From Manduca sexta (taxonomy: Eukaryota; Arthropoda; Insecta; Lepidoptera; Sphingidae), in NCBI RefSeq assembly GCF_014839805.1, contig NC_051141.1, positions 16,996,777 through 17,060,776 on the forward strand: DNA of 64,000 nt, read 5' to 3'. Of the stretch, positions 21,879 through 34,249 are shown in pieces. Made by a program: the position numbers and the translations under genes. The notes beneath the pieces were generated by a model. That model did no database searches. It had not been told where the DNA came from and saw nothing but the letters and a program-made list of their open reading frames with translations. Positions within the stretch are counted from its first letter, which is position 1. Each line of letters opens with the position of its first letter.

Positions 21879-23211
21879 TATTGTTTATTTTCGCTGCAAT
21901 CCCAGCAGGTTTTACAAAGCTACCGATGAAATCAGCGTACAAATAACTGCACAATAGCCTGATGTCTTGCATCCTGCTACTGACCTATTTAAGATAGACA
22001 CGTATCGTTGGCAAAAAATTATGTTGCTGGCTGGAAACCGGAGTCTATACTTTTTTTATTTTAATACTTTTCTTACTTTACTTTCGAGTAAATACTATGC
22101 ATGAATTACGAAGCTATTTTTAACCGACTCCAAAATTGTTTTTTTTTTAATTTATTTATTATTATTCACCATCGTTACATAATGTCTACAAGTCTTATAA
22201 TTAATAAAAGAACAATTCGAGACAATAAAACTACATTATTAGTGGTCCTCACACTAGGCCCTGTCTGTATCGTGACGACCAGTAACCAGTTTATAGGTAA
22301 AGTTAAATTATAATAATATAATAATATTAGCCCTGTATTATATACTTGCCCACTGCTGAGTACGGGCGTCCTCTACTACTAAAAGTTAAATTACTTTTTA
22401 GTGGTTTTTGTAGACGGTTTTATTTTTTGTTAAAAACTTTTTATCAATGAATTTTTAATAAAATGAATAACAGATTGTTTATTTGTTTCATATTCACCAA
22501 TTGTATCCAACATAACTGCAATTCCCGGTACCAGACAGCACAACTTAATAGGCTGTAATTATATTGTATGGTTAACAAAATCATCGTTAATATTTATTAT
22601 AGTTACTCACGTTTCTCATAAATTTAATACCGTAAAATTTAAAGAGTATATATTTCTATTTGATATTCCGATTTATGAAATTATTATTATATAGCGACAA
22701 TTTAAGTCTCTAAGTATATCAATAACATCCATCTATACACTGACTAACAAAAATGCACTAAGTGCAAGCCACAACCGCTGATCAACGACACATTGACAGC
22801 CTATTGAACTTCAACATAAATTATTCCCGTGCCACCGAGTTATCAAGCTGACCATTGTTCATAACTGTGACCACAATTGCTAAACGACCACAACTACGAG
22901 CGGCGCACAAACGAACGTGAAAACACACTACTACTGTGTGTTAGTGCCCGGTTTAGAGAATTTTACATCGCGCATTTCTATACTTCAGTAATCAAATCTA
23001 TCGTGAGCGGGAGCTATTTTTCAAACTTCAACTTACCGGTAGTTGACCGCGTAATATTTTATACCAAATAGATTTGAACCAATATTTTCCAGTAAAATTC
23101 TAAGATTTTACTAGAAAACAGCGTACGAATTATAATATGCTTATATGAATTCTAATATGAACTTCACTCAGTTGTATACTATAAAAAAAAAAATTGCCGT
23201 ATTGAAATGAA
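21879..23211. other. intergenic with a SINE tail fragment
   Basis: The only recognised item is a family A SINE tail at 22310-22381 (minus; agccctgtattatatacttg, cactgctgagtacggg). Otherwise AT-rich. Confidence 0.45.
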
Positions 23212-23370
23212 ACTATTTTTCGGATTTTATCGCGGTTTAAATTATTTTAGTTTTCTCCCGACGTTTCGAAGACTTTGCACGGGGGGGTCGGTGACCATGT
23301 AGGCTGCAGTCTTCGAAACGTCGAAAGAAAACTAAAATAATTAAAACCGCGATAAAACTCCGAAAAATTG
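23212..23370. mobile_element. foldback/MITE element with ~60-bp arms
   Basis: The left arm ttttatcgcggtttaaatta...cgacgtttcgaagact pairs with the right arm agtcttcgaaacgtcg...ttaaaaccgcgataaa around a short G-rich centre. It is non-coding. Confidence 0.75.
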
Positions 23371-25738
23371 TTTAAATTCAATGTCTAACATTCGCGTAAA
23401 CATAAGAAATCATTGAGCCGTATTTTTTTACAAATCTTTGTTAGTATATTTGCGAGTCCATAATCCACATTAACGCTGCACCTGGAAGTCTTCGGGAGTT
23501 TTGTACCCATTTCCTAATTATGATAGTCCTATTAGTTATACGATTCCATAATTTGCGCAATAAATATGCTTGATTTCAGATATATTTGCATTGAACGTGT
23601 CATTTTGATGAATTTGAAATCACCCACCTTATGAATTATGAATGTTATTCCAAACGCGAATCACATGCAACCAATCGATATCCATTTACCCTCCTGATTA
23701 TGTAGTCATTTAACAAATTTCTACCGCCAGAATCGAACAAATTTCACGTTTACCGGTTTCGTGAAGAAACCAATGAATGTATTTACGTGTATGATTTTAC
23801 GCAAATTGGTTCCTGTTTAAAGACAGCTATGAAAAGGCTCGGTGATGTCGTTTGACCCAATTCGTTATAGGCGTATAAGCGTGTGACTATCTATACTAAT
23901 AAAGTTGAAAAGTTTGTTTGAATGCATTAATATTAAGTACTACTAAACCTATTATGTAGATTGTTTTCACTTAACTACATTGCTCCTGATTGCTGTAGGC
24001 TACTTTTTATCCCAGCAAAATATTACTGATAACTGTACCTAAACACAAACTATATAGAAATATAATTAAATTAATAAAACAAAAAAAACTACCCACGTTA
24101 TGTTAATGTGTACGTGCAATATTACTTTTTAAATTATAATTATAATTCAAGTCTATTAGAAATATTTGTACACATTTGTATGAATTAAACGTATAAGGCA
24201 GAAAATACTAATTTGGATGAAATGTAGACAGATGAGTATTGTCTTGTATGAATATAATAGCTATGTTTAATTCCACAACGCACATAGGTATGTTATTCCA
24301 GGTCTAGGCAGTGTAGGAGTAGGCATTTTACTGCTGGAGCAACAAGTTGATACTGTAAAAAATAATTGAGACGTTACACTTATTTTGTAAATAAAAGCAT
24401 TTAAGACCGGAAAAATCATGAAATATTATATAAGGTCAGGGAGCCCTTTTCGGTCTACATAGGCATAACCTTCTTTTTGCAATTACCTACGTTCTAATCA
24501 AAATATAGCTATGATAGTACATGTAAAAGAGTCCATTAACTCCCCCATTTACCTATACGGCTATCAAAACTGTCATTCGATTAGAACGCTCGTAATTGCA
24601 AAAGTACCTGAGAATTAATCTACATTCTCTTTACGTTTTAAACACAAAAAAATGAAGGAAAGTATCAGTACTTACCTAAAGATCACACGTGACGCATCTG
24701 ACACGGTAATAGCAAGATATGTGTCATTTTAGGAAAATCACAAGATTAATGATTCAGCACATAAAATATTTGATATTCCTTGGAAAATGCTTTCATTAAC
24801 CATAAGGCGAATAAGATTTTTCCAGTGGTCATTGTATATTGGGTATTTCCAAATTCAAAGCGACTATCAGTTTTCAAAGGTGTATTCTATCAATCCGTAT
24901 CGTTAGGGCAACCTATGCACGTAAAACATACCGCCACGTGGCATCTATAATGTACCTTTCCAAAAGGAATAAGCCATCCCAATCCAGACATCTCAATATT
25001 ATTTTTGTTTGTCACCGCGACGAAACCGAATGCAATTAACGTTGTCAATATTTGCAAATTACAAGTTTCTTCCGTTCGTAAATAGAATTGTACGAAACAG
25101 TATATTTACAAACGTTACGAGGTCCATAAACTCATGCGGCAGGCCAGAGCTAAACACAATAAAAAATGAGTAAATACGGTTTAAATATTAGAAGAATGCT
25201 AAAGTTGTAGGGGTCCCACATTGCGTGCATCTTTGTTATTTTACACATACCTGTCATCGGCGTTTGGCAAATCCGACATATTATTTATTCGGTTATTTAT
25301 TTTTAAACAAAATATACACCAGTGACGAAACGTCCATATACCCCGATTCCTATCGGCTTCCCTTTAAAATTCATTTACGTTTGTCTTCATTTTTGTTTTT
25401 TGTAAAATTGGCCGCGATATGTTAAGTAAGGCAATTTTTCTAGGATTACCTTTTGAAAAATTTCACCCTTCGCATCTGTTACAGACAATATAATATCCAC
25501 AAGACAGAATATTTTCGTAATAATACATCGCCACAGGGTTTCATAATGACGCGGTATATCCAGTTTTTAATAATACCTGTAAGTAACGGAACAAATACCC
25601 CCAAAATTACAATATATTCGTCGCGGTAATTAGAATAAATATATACAAATATAGATCTTTTTCCATATATATTCTAAGTTGCCAATGTTATTAATGATTT
25701 ATAATATATTATACATGGTTCAGACTATTATATATATA
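23371..25738. other. intergenic with a truncated Helitron 5' end
   Basis: 23890-24020 starts TCTATACTAATAAAGTTG and has gctactttttatccc, like Helitron 5' halves, but no 3' hairpin follows. Nothing else is recognised. Confidence 0.4.
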
Positions 25739-26097
25739 TCTATACTGATATTCTAAAGACGAAGTTTGTCAGTTTGTTTGTAGGATCTAACCTCTAAAAC
25801 AACTGAACTGATTTTGAAAATTCTTTCACTAATAAGAACCTTTATTACTCCTGAATACTATTTATAAAGCAGCAGTGACAAAGGAGGCAATTATTCAAAA
25901 AGTAACCCGAGGCAAAAAATGCCATAGTTTACATATTGCGGCAATTTAACAAAATAGCAAAAAGTAAGACAAACGTAAATGAACCTAAAAGGGAAGCCAG
26001 TAACAATCGGATTGTATGGACGCTTCGCCACTGTAAAGCAGGACTTATAACCCCGAAAAACTATCACACGCGAGCGGAGCCGCAGTCAAAAGCTATG
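25739..26097 (+). mobile_element. non-autonomous Helitron, plus oriented
   Basis: It starts TCTATACTGATATTC and ends with hairpin region acgcgagcggagccgc and AAAGCTAT, a CTRR-like terminus. About 360 bp, no ORF. Confidence 0.65.
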
Positions 26098-27148
26098 TTA
26101 TAAGATCGTAATATACACAAATATTTTACGCCTTGTTTAAAGTCTCGAGTCATGTACGAGTCTCATAAATTGACAATGTGCTCATTACTGACATGAATAT
26201 ACTTATAATAAGTATGTCTGAGATATAAATACAATAATAATGTCAGTATATCTAGTAAAATAACAATAGGTACAATATATGTTTATATAATCACAAATTA
26301 ATTCAAATTACTTCATACATTTTGTAGAAATTAACATAACAATTTTAGAATTATATTGCAAGAAGAATTTCCTTTTAGCAATACTGCATGTAAAGCTAAA
26401 AAAGATAAAACTTTTTGCATATTCAATGAAAAAATCAATGTTACAAAGGACAAAAAGCAATTTTTAGTCAAACGGCTAGCTCCTGTCTCTCTCTGACCCC
26501 CTTTTATCCATATTTACTATTTTTAAACCATAATGTAATAATGAATAGGTACCTACTGAAACCCTTCTACTTGTATCATATAAATCCATATGAGAATGCC
26601 TAGTGTACATAAATATCTGCAATATTACTATACAGTATTATGAGTTTTTTTTTTCTATTGTACTCTAACTAACTATATTACATTATCTTTTGTTTAACTT
26701 TTAGTGAAACAATTTCCCATTATTTTAAAATATTCTCTATATCTTATTGGATATGTTTGTCGACTATACATTTATGTGTTTGTTGGTTAAACAATAAACA
26801 GTAATGTGAACTATTCGGTTAATTCTGTTACTGTGATAATATCTCATATAGCAGCAGATAAAATTGAAGTTGACTCACTTGTTTCAAAAACTAATGTTAC
26901 TTTATCTGAGTGATGTTTTGTTACCAATGTTCCCTCGTTTTCCTGTAATATTCTCTTTGCAAGTATAATGTATTTTGTTGTGATTAGTCATATGTAAGTT
27001 TAGGCCAAAAGTTTCTAACTCAAGGAAAACTTTAAATTACTAAATTTCTACTGGACGTAGACATACTAGACTATTGACATTGCCAAAATCATCAGTCAAT
27101 TGGTGGAGCCATTGAGTCACAAGTATAGTATGTTCATTTGAAAGTTTA
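26098..27148. other. AT-rich intergenic, nothing recognised
   Basis: No frame, repeat or RNA gene could be supported. Confidence 0.4.
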
Positions 27149-27385
27149 TTAGAAAATTACAAACACACACACTCACACCTTTTTATCTATAAAGAGGTAG
27201 GCAGAGTACCAACTCATGTGTATTCTAGTCCATGAGTTCTGGGGGTAAACCTATACTATCGGGTACATATTCCAGACATCAAGCCTATATGGAGTAGAAA
27301 AACGATATCACTGCTCACCTTTGGGCTCGAACCCGAAGGCCATAGCATTAGAGTCGTAACCTAATAGAATTACGCCACTGAGGCA
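27149..27385 (-). mobile_element. tRNA-derived SINE, family B, copy 3
   Basis: Minus-strand box B GGGTTCGAGCCC, a gtttttctactccatat block, and tail agaggtaggcagagtacc beside (CA)n. More diverged than the 20.6-kb copy. Confidence 0.7.
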
Positions 27386-30300
27386 GATTAACAAATTCCG
27401 TATCACTAATATGATCAACCTATTTTTTGGTAATCACAGTTTTCATATTATAATTTTCTCCCTAATTGTTTAGTTCACATAAAACATAAATGATTACACT
27501 AATATGATTTCTATCATAAGTCTAAACAATGAATTTTTTTATTGTAAAAATTATATTAGAAATCAAAGCTTGATAGGCAATCATATTATCTGAACAACAC
27601 ATTGGAATACTTATTAATTACTAAGTATTGACTGACTTTTCTGTTAATTAATCTAGGCAAAAATTATTTTAATAGACTTTTTTATGATTTAAATAGTTTA
27701 ATAGTTATCAAGTTTCATATTGAGACTTTAAACTGCTTTACTTAAAAGTTTATTGAATCTTGTTTAAATATTTATTTAAAGATTGCCTTTCACATATATT
27801 TATGATGTGGATAAGCTAACTAAATCAATTTTTAAAATTATAAAATTAAGATACATTTAGACATTCATTTCAATTACTATGCTTAAATTCAGTGATGTAT
27901 TTACATTATATGGATTTGTTTCTATTTTTTAATACTTCAAGTCAATTAAGTTATATAATGATTATACTTTTTAATACCATAGATTATAGAATCTGCTTCA
28001 AAGACCAACAGACTGGTATTATTCCATATTAAAAAAATATCCTAAAACCATGTTATTCAACAATAAGCTTATTAGATAACAGTGAAGATTATATTATCTA
28101 ATTGTTAATATACTTTATTTCTATTCTTTCTTATCTGCAGTCACTTGTCTCATTTGATATTCTGCAAGATTTCCTATAAAAATACTACTTAATAAACATT
28201 TATGATTAGATCAAATCTTTGAAATTGTTTTTCTTGCCATAAAACATATCAAATTTGCTATTTTCAGAATGCATAATACAAGTATGCTATTAAAATTGCA
28301 ATGTAAGCTTCTTTATTGGCCTGGAAGATCAGGTATATTATAATGCAAAAGAGTTACTTCTGTGCAGTGTGTAGTACTGTGTTTCTTATTAAGAATATGG
28401 TTAAATATGATCTTCAGTAACAGTTGTTTAATACAATGTAAATCACTACTATTTTATTAAGATAGACATAAACTAGAATATACGCAGATAAAAACAATAT
28501 GAGGCTATTAAATAAAGAAAATAAATGCAAACCTAATAAAGTTACCCACTGGATATAAAAATTGGAATATACTTAACAAGAATATGTTAGTGAATCATAC
28601 TCTTTTATTTTTCAAGTTTTATATTAATACAAAATATGATCTTGAAGCTCCTTCAAAAACGTTTTATTATACAGTAGGTCAATTTGTATATAATCACAAT
28701 CCGCCCATTTGTTTGGCAAGTGATCACAAAACTATACTGTGTTCCATGATAGCTTAGTCAGAATAACTAAGTACTTTTGTGACTGTACCTACATCATTGA
28801 CCATCAGCGACAACAATACACCGCTAACATAACCCCCCATTATCCAATTATGATACTGTATAGTATTTTCCCGTGCTAAGAAGCGTCTTTCCTTTCCGAA
28901 GAAAATTACAAGATTTTCTCATTTCAGAGACGTATCGATGGCATTGTAATGTGGTTGAAATGTTTTGAACTACCACCACAGCTCCCAAAACACGGAACGA
29001 GGTCAGATATTAACCCAAAAATAGAAAAAAAAATAAGAATAATGGAAAATTGTGACATCGGAAAATTGCCACCTAAGCAGTACAATGACAGACAACATGC
29101 GACCCAAACAACCAATATATAGTTTCCAATTTACACTAGAAAGTATTGTAATGTTGAATAAATGTATAAATTTTACAATTACCTTATATATAACACGAAC
29201 ACTCATCACAAAAATAACACATTCAACTTCTACCCACTTCAAAACATGATCCGTCAGCAGCAGTAAAACATAGACTACAGCACTCTACATCTTTGCTCAA
29301 CATAGAGTATAGACTTTATAGAACTCAGATGTAGAATGACAATTGGCAAGAGTAATATAGAATTAGGAAACCACGAAGTTTTTAATTAAGAAAACAAATC
29401 AAAATAACTTGTCCAAAAATTTTATTCGACAGAAATTTTAACCAAGATACTTGGATGGAACTCTTAATAACGAGCCTATTGAAATAACAACATAATATTA
29501 TAGAGACCCACGCTTTTAAAATTTTTGCTATTATATTTTCCTTATAAAAATATTACACTTACAATTAATTTTGATAAATGGAGGAGTCTAAATATTACTA
29601 TTTTATTATCCATTAAATTGAGATTTATTGCAATTTGTTTTCGTAATAAAGAACCAGCGTTCATACAAAAAAGCGGACGTGTGCTTTTAGAAGTAAATAT
29701 GGTGTAAGCGCTTAACATGATAAATTTGCTGGTGGTAGGATATATTTTGTATTCACCTGGTTAGCGACCAATACAAGATTTTAGAACCAGCTACATTAAC
29801 CCAAGTAAGTGTTGTGTGGAATAATCGTATATCGTCAGTCGACATTTTTTTTTCTTATAAGTAGATCCCTTTCAAAATTTTGCCGGTTCCGTTGGTCCTT
29901 TTTTGGTTTCGCAGACAAACTACATTATAAGTGCCGCCCAGCCATGGCGAAGGATGTGTGGAGAGTTATGTTTGGAGCACCATACCTTTTACGAGATCCA
30001 TTATATCTGCTTACATTGATAGGTGAAGTTAAGCCACCATTAGTACTTTACTATCAAACAAGAAAAAAAATTGTGGACCCTCGTTTACGAATTTTGGACA
30101 CCCATTTTTTGTCACGCCTAATTTCAAGTCTCCGGTGGATCCCAGGGGGTCCAACTGGACCACATTATGAGTCAATGATGTATACGAATCCTACTCCACT
30201 TATCATCAGGTGCAGTGGTGTCACTTTGCCGCGCCCGTATAACAAAGAAATCAAATTAATCAATTGGCCGTATAACAAAGAAATTCAAGATGGCGGCCAC

Positions 30301-31839
30301 CTTTACTAATTCTAACCATTTTTTGGTATCAGTGCCTAATTAAAATTTAACAGCTAAGGGGCAGTTTAAGTATTTCGTAACGCAATTTTGGAAGATTTTT
30401 ACTTCCCCTAAAAATATTTAAAGTCCTTAAACATTACAAGGAAAAGCGAAACTTTATCTTTTCATACGTTTCCTCGGCTTTATTTTTAATTTAACCATAC
30501 AATACTCCGTAGCTACGCCTACCGCCATCTAGTGGGCGTTATAGTACAACGCCCTCAACATTCAAGGACACTGGCGCCATTTAAAGTCTTAACTTGCGTT
30601 GTATGCTAACTTAAGCTCATTAAGCTCATAATGCGATATCAAGGAATAAGGCTCAGCAGGCACCATCGGTAATATTGATGATGTGGATAGTTCTGCCTTG
30701 TGGCCGCAATGGTTCTTTATAATAATAAGAAGCTTGATTATAAATTCATATGGAGCGTGAGACGCCAATAAGCCATCAGCAATATCCACAAATAATAATA
30801 ATGCTCTAACGTGGGTATGGACAGAGAAACTGCAGCCACACTACAATATGAAATGCGGTATGCATGCGTCACAACCAGATTAAAAATTTACAATCAAACA
30901 AAAACAGCCGATTTAGATTTATTTCTCAAACAGATAAATCTACCTAGATGATTCACTCGCCTTCACACCCATTAGTGGAAATTCTGAAAGTTAGGATCGA
31001 TTTATAAGCGTCGACGTTCTGATAGAATTTTTATATTGGCGCATAAACGAAATTGGTAAATAATAATTACTTATGAGTTAAATAAGTGGGTAGGTAAGGT
31101 GTCAGACAAACTCGTTAATGCTTATATATTATACAACTGACAATATTATTAAGTATATTAACAAATATGTAGAGCTACAGCCAAAACGACACTTACATGC
31201 ATAATACATAAGTATGGGCAAAATCCGCTAATACACCATCAATTTAATGTTCTTTTATACGCTTGTTTATCGATCGGTGATTTCGCTAATTTTGAATAAG
31301 ATAATAATAACGGTTACAAAACGAATAGTGATTAGTGACGAACATTGTTACTAAATAATTTAAATTGTTTGATACGATTTCCTATACTTATGTATTATAA
31401 TTCTCTTTGATATACGGTATAACGTAGTGCTGTACAGTAATAGATTTAACTCCATGCGTAGTACAAACTCTTTCATCTGGAAAAATCAATCGCTAACTTT
31501 ACGCCAAATGTCAATGTTCATGTTAAGTATTAGGGATGAATGAATTCAGTGTTAAATCGATTTTTATAAAGTGTAATCGTGTTCGAATGTTTATGAACTG
31601 ATTTCATTTTAACATAGTTATAAATTTTAAATATAGTCAAGTGTAGACACATGGGCGCCGCGTCGGCGCGACATTGTGCCACTGCGACCATTAGCGAGCG
31701 GCGCAGATTTTAGACTTTTTAAAAACTTTTCGTCTCAAATTTTTATTTTAATTATTCGTTGTTCGGAGTTATATAGAGTTTGTAAAATAATAACGACTGA
31801 TTTATCAAAAACAAATGACATGTGGGTCCTGATATGACT
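27386..31839. other. long AT-rich intergenic stretch
   Basis: Nothing supported as a gene. A 166-codon frame at 29809-30309 has no recognisable domain and overlaps repeat-like sequence (cttatcatcaggtgcagtgg). A small CpG-rich patch at 31650-31700 (gggcgccgcgtcggcgcg) could be a promoter or non-coding exon, with no further evidence. Confidence 0.4.
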
Positions 31840-32540
31840 AGCCGGACTTGTTGAAACAGATATGTGTGGTGGGACATAGTAAAAGGCCCACCTTGGACCC
31901 CTGTACGCCTCTGCGGTGCTCTTCAGCTGAATCCGCAGCGAATGTTAAGGACCACACCTTCTCGTACCACGTGACTTACGTGTTGGTCAGACAAACGCCG
32001 TAGGAACTGGACCCCGTAACCCTTTAGGCCGCGATCTAGGCTTGAGGAAGCTTGTAGCTTCTAGATAGGGGCAGCGTGTGCCTCCTACATAAGTTTACTA
32101 CAAGCAGACTTCTTTCTGCAATGCTATCATGGAGAAGCGCGTCAAAAGCAGAGATCTCGTGTGCGTTGCTCAAAGACCTTTTAGGAGTGTGTCCTAACTG
32201 TATCAAAGGGCTAACGTTAAGACACAGCGCAGCGATGTTCCACCTTTTCAATAACAGAGGCGCTCATCAAGGAAAATTGGTTTCAGAGAGTATGACAGTC
32301 GTAAATTCTGAAATGGAGTAGCAAACTTTTGCGGTTTAGCCATCCCTCAGAAGGAGAATACTAAGCGAGCGATAATGAACCGATCTCTTCCGGCATTAGA
32401 AGCCTAAGAGGCCCTGGTGGACAACTGACCAGAGGGCGACTCCTCTCTGCGAATTGGGGACGTTTAGAATAGGTATTCCACCATTTCAAAGAGAAGGGCT
32501 CTCGCTATCGGTCGTATTGCTAACTAACAGACTTGTTATC
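31840..32540. repeat. unclassified GC-richer block, possibly a decayed retroelement
   Basis: About 700 bp of more balanced composition than its flanks, with stops in all frames and no domains. It looks like untranslated or decayed element sequence. It contains a 20-base hairpin motif also found at 33337-33356. Confidence 0.3.
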
Positions 32541-33253
32541 ATAGCAACGCTCCGTCCTTAGATAAATAACATTTATGAATACGGGCGTTTGTTTGTACAT
32601 ATTCATGTTATTATACATTATTTTTTATATCTAATATGAAATTATGTATTTGAACATAATATTCTATTGTAGACACCAATGAAACGAGCACACCACACTT
32701 ACAAATTATGATTCTTATTTTACTATAATTAAGAAAAATACTAAACAAAATTTAAAATCAGTAAATTACAAATCAAAATTTAAGGAATTAAGTACTTATC
32801 AGTGACTAAGTATAATAATTGTTTAATACTAGTGTAACTATGTGAACCGTTATTATGTGTACAATGTTGCAGCGCGAATAAATAAATAAATAAATAAATT
32901 CTGTAGGCGAAAGTATCACCAATTGATGAATGTACAATAATTTGGGTGTATCTTATCTACAGTAATCGTAGTTAGGAACGTAATATTATTGTTGAAATAT
33001 AATGCTAATATCATGCAGCAGTTTTTGAAGGTACATAATGACCATTTTCATTTAGGTTTGGTTGAGGTACTTATTGTTTTTTTTTTATTTGTTATGTAAA
33101 TAATAGAAACGTCTATGTTGAGATTACTTTTACTATTCTATTAGAATTATGAGCAGTACTATAAAATTACATTATAGAGATTGAATAAATCAAGTAAGAG
33201 TGTAAGAACGATAATTATTATTAATTGTACTAAGTATAAGTAGTATCAAAAGA
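32541..33253. other. intergenic with (AAAT)n
   Basis: aataaataaataaataaata at 32877-32898 suggests a retroposon tail. Otherwise AT-rich. Confidence 0.4.
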
Positions 33254-33485
33254 GCCGATAGCCTAGTGGGAGCCGAATGAATTGCTAATACGAACGTCCG
33301 CAAGTCCTAAACCCAAGGCATACTTTTTGACCCTTTAGGAGTGTGTCCTAACTTATCATTTGTTTTAACGGTGAAGGAAAGCAACGTGAGAAAACCTACA
33401 TACCTTAGAATTGTCTAAAAGAATTTCAAGGAAATATGAAGTCTGCCAACTCGCTCTAAGCCAGCCTGGTGGATTAAGGCCTAAA
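33254..33485 (+). mobile_element. tRNA-derived SINE, family A
   Basis: Head gccgatagcctagtgggag, then ttaacggtgaaggaaagcaa, gaagtctgccaactcgctc and ggtggattaaggcctaa. The middle has a foreign-looking hairpin motif in place of the usual sequence. Confidence 0.75.
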
Positions 33486-33619
33486 CCCTTTCTGTAGATG
33501 ATTTTTTGGGCTGGTTTCAAGAAGTGGAGACGTACTTAGCGGTCGAAAATTATATGTATGAAAAACAAAAATAATATAAATCGAGGGAATTAACAGTCTC
33601 AATGCGCAACAATAAAATT

Positions 33620-33770
33620 TTATCGGGTTGCGGTCGCGGAGGAGAGCGTGCAGCGATCGCGTGCGCAGCAGCGCATCCATTGATGTAAGTATATATTGCA
33701 ACTAACGTGACGTGGCGTCACGCGCCGCAGGTCCATCGCAGTCTGGCATGGAAACACGGAGAGCATGGTG
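33620..33770 (+). promoter_or_regulatory. CpG-rich stretch with palindromic CRE-like site upstream of short TMEM9
   Basis: A CpG-rich island in AT-rich sequence about 430-580 bp before the ATG. It contains GTGACG-TGG-CGTCAC at 33707-33721, a perfect inverted repeat of two TGACG half sites of the CREB/ATF kind. Promoter function is inferred from position and composition only. Confidence 0.35.
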
Positions 33771-34198
33771 CGAAGCTCCTCGAAAGAAATCACTATGATT
33801 TTTCGTTGGCATAAAAATTTCTTAAGAATCACTATATGGAAACATTGTTAAACAAACAACTTTTAGTGTACTAAATGATGTAAATAAGGAAGTGTATGCA
33901 ATTTTTTCTATATGTACCAGCTTTGAACCTAGATCTACGTTTTATAATGTTAGGTGTATCAATTTTAATCATTTTTTTTAAATCCATTCGTTACGTACAT
34001 AGTACATACATCTCTTGCGAGATTGGACAGTTGACACTTGAGTTTGACAGTTTACTATCGTCACCACGTCTGTCACGAAAATATTCAATATTTTTCGTGG
34101 GATTCATGTAGCAAACATTAAATATGTAATGTGTGTTTTATTCCATCCGTTATAAAATTAATTTTTGGTACAACTAAAGCTCTCAATAAACAGTGGCC

Positions 34199-34249
34199 AT
34201 GCATCTTAAAATAATTCTGTGCTTGATCTTTTTCATATCGGCCGCCATG
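34199..34249 (+). CDS. Tmem9-like: short TMEM9 paralogue exon 1 (signal peptide)
   Basis: 51 nt, 17 codons, phase 0, donor ATG|GTGAGTG. It encodes only the hydrophobic signal peptide. The other TMEM9 gene splits its signal peptide from the mature protein at the same point. Confidence 0.88.

Noticed and set aside
29809..30309. 166-codon open frame on the plus strand, the longest in the window
   Set aside because: No recognisable domain, signal or family, odd low-quality composition, and overlap with dispersed-repeat-like sequence near its end. Treated as chance or repeat-derived.
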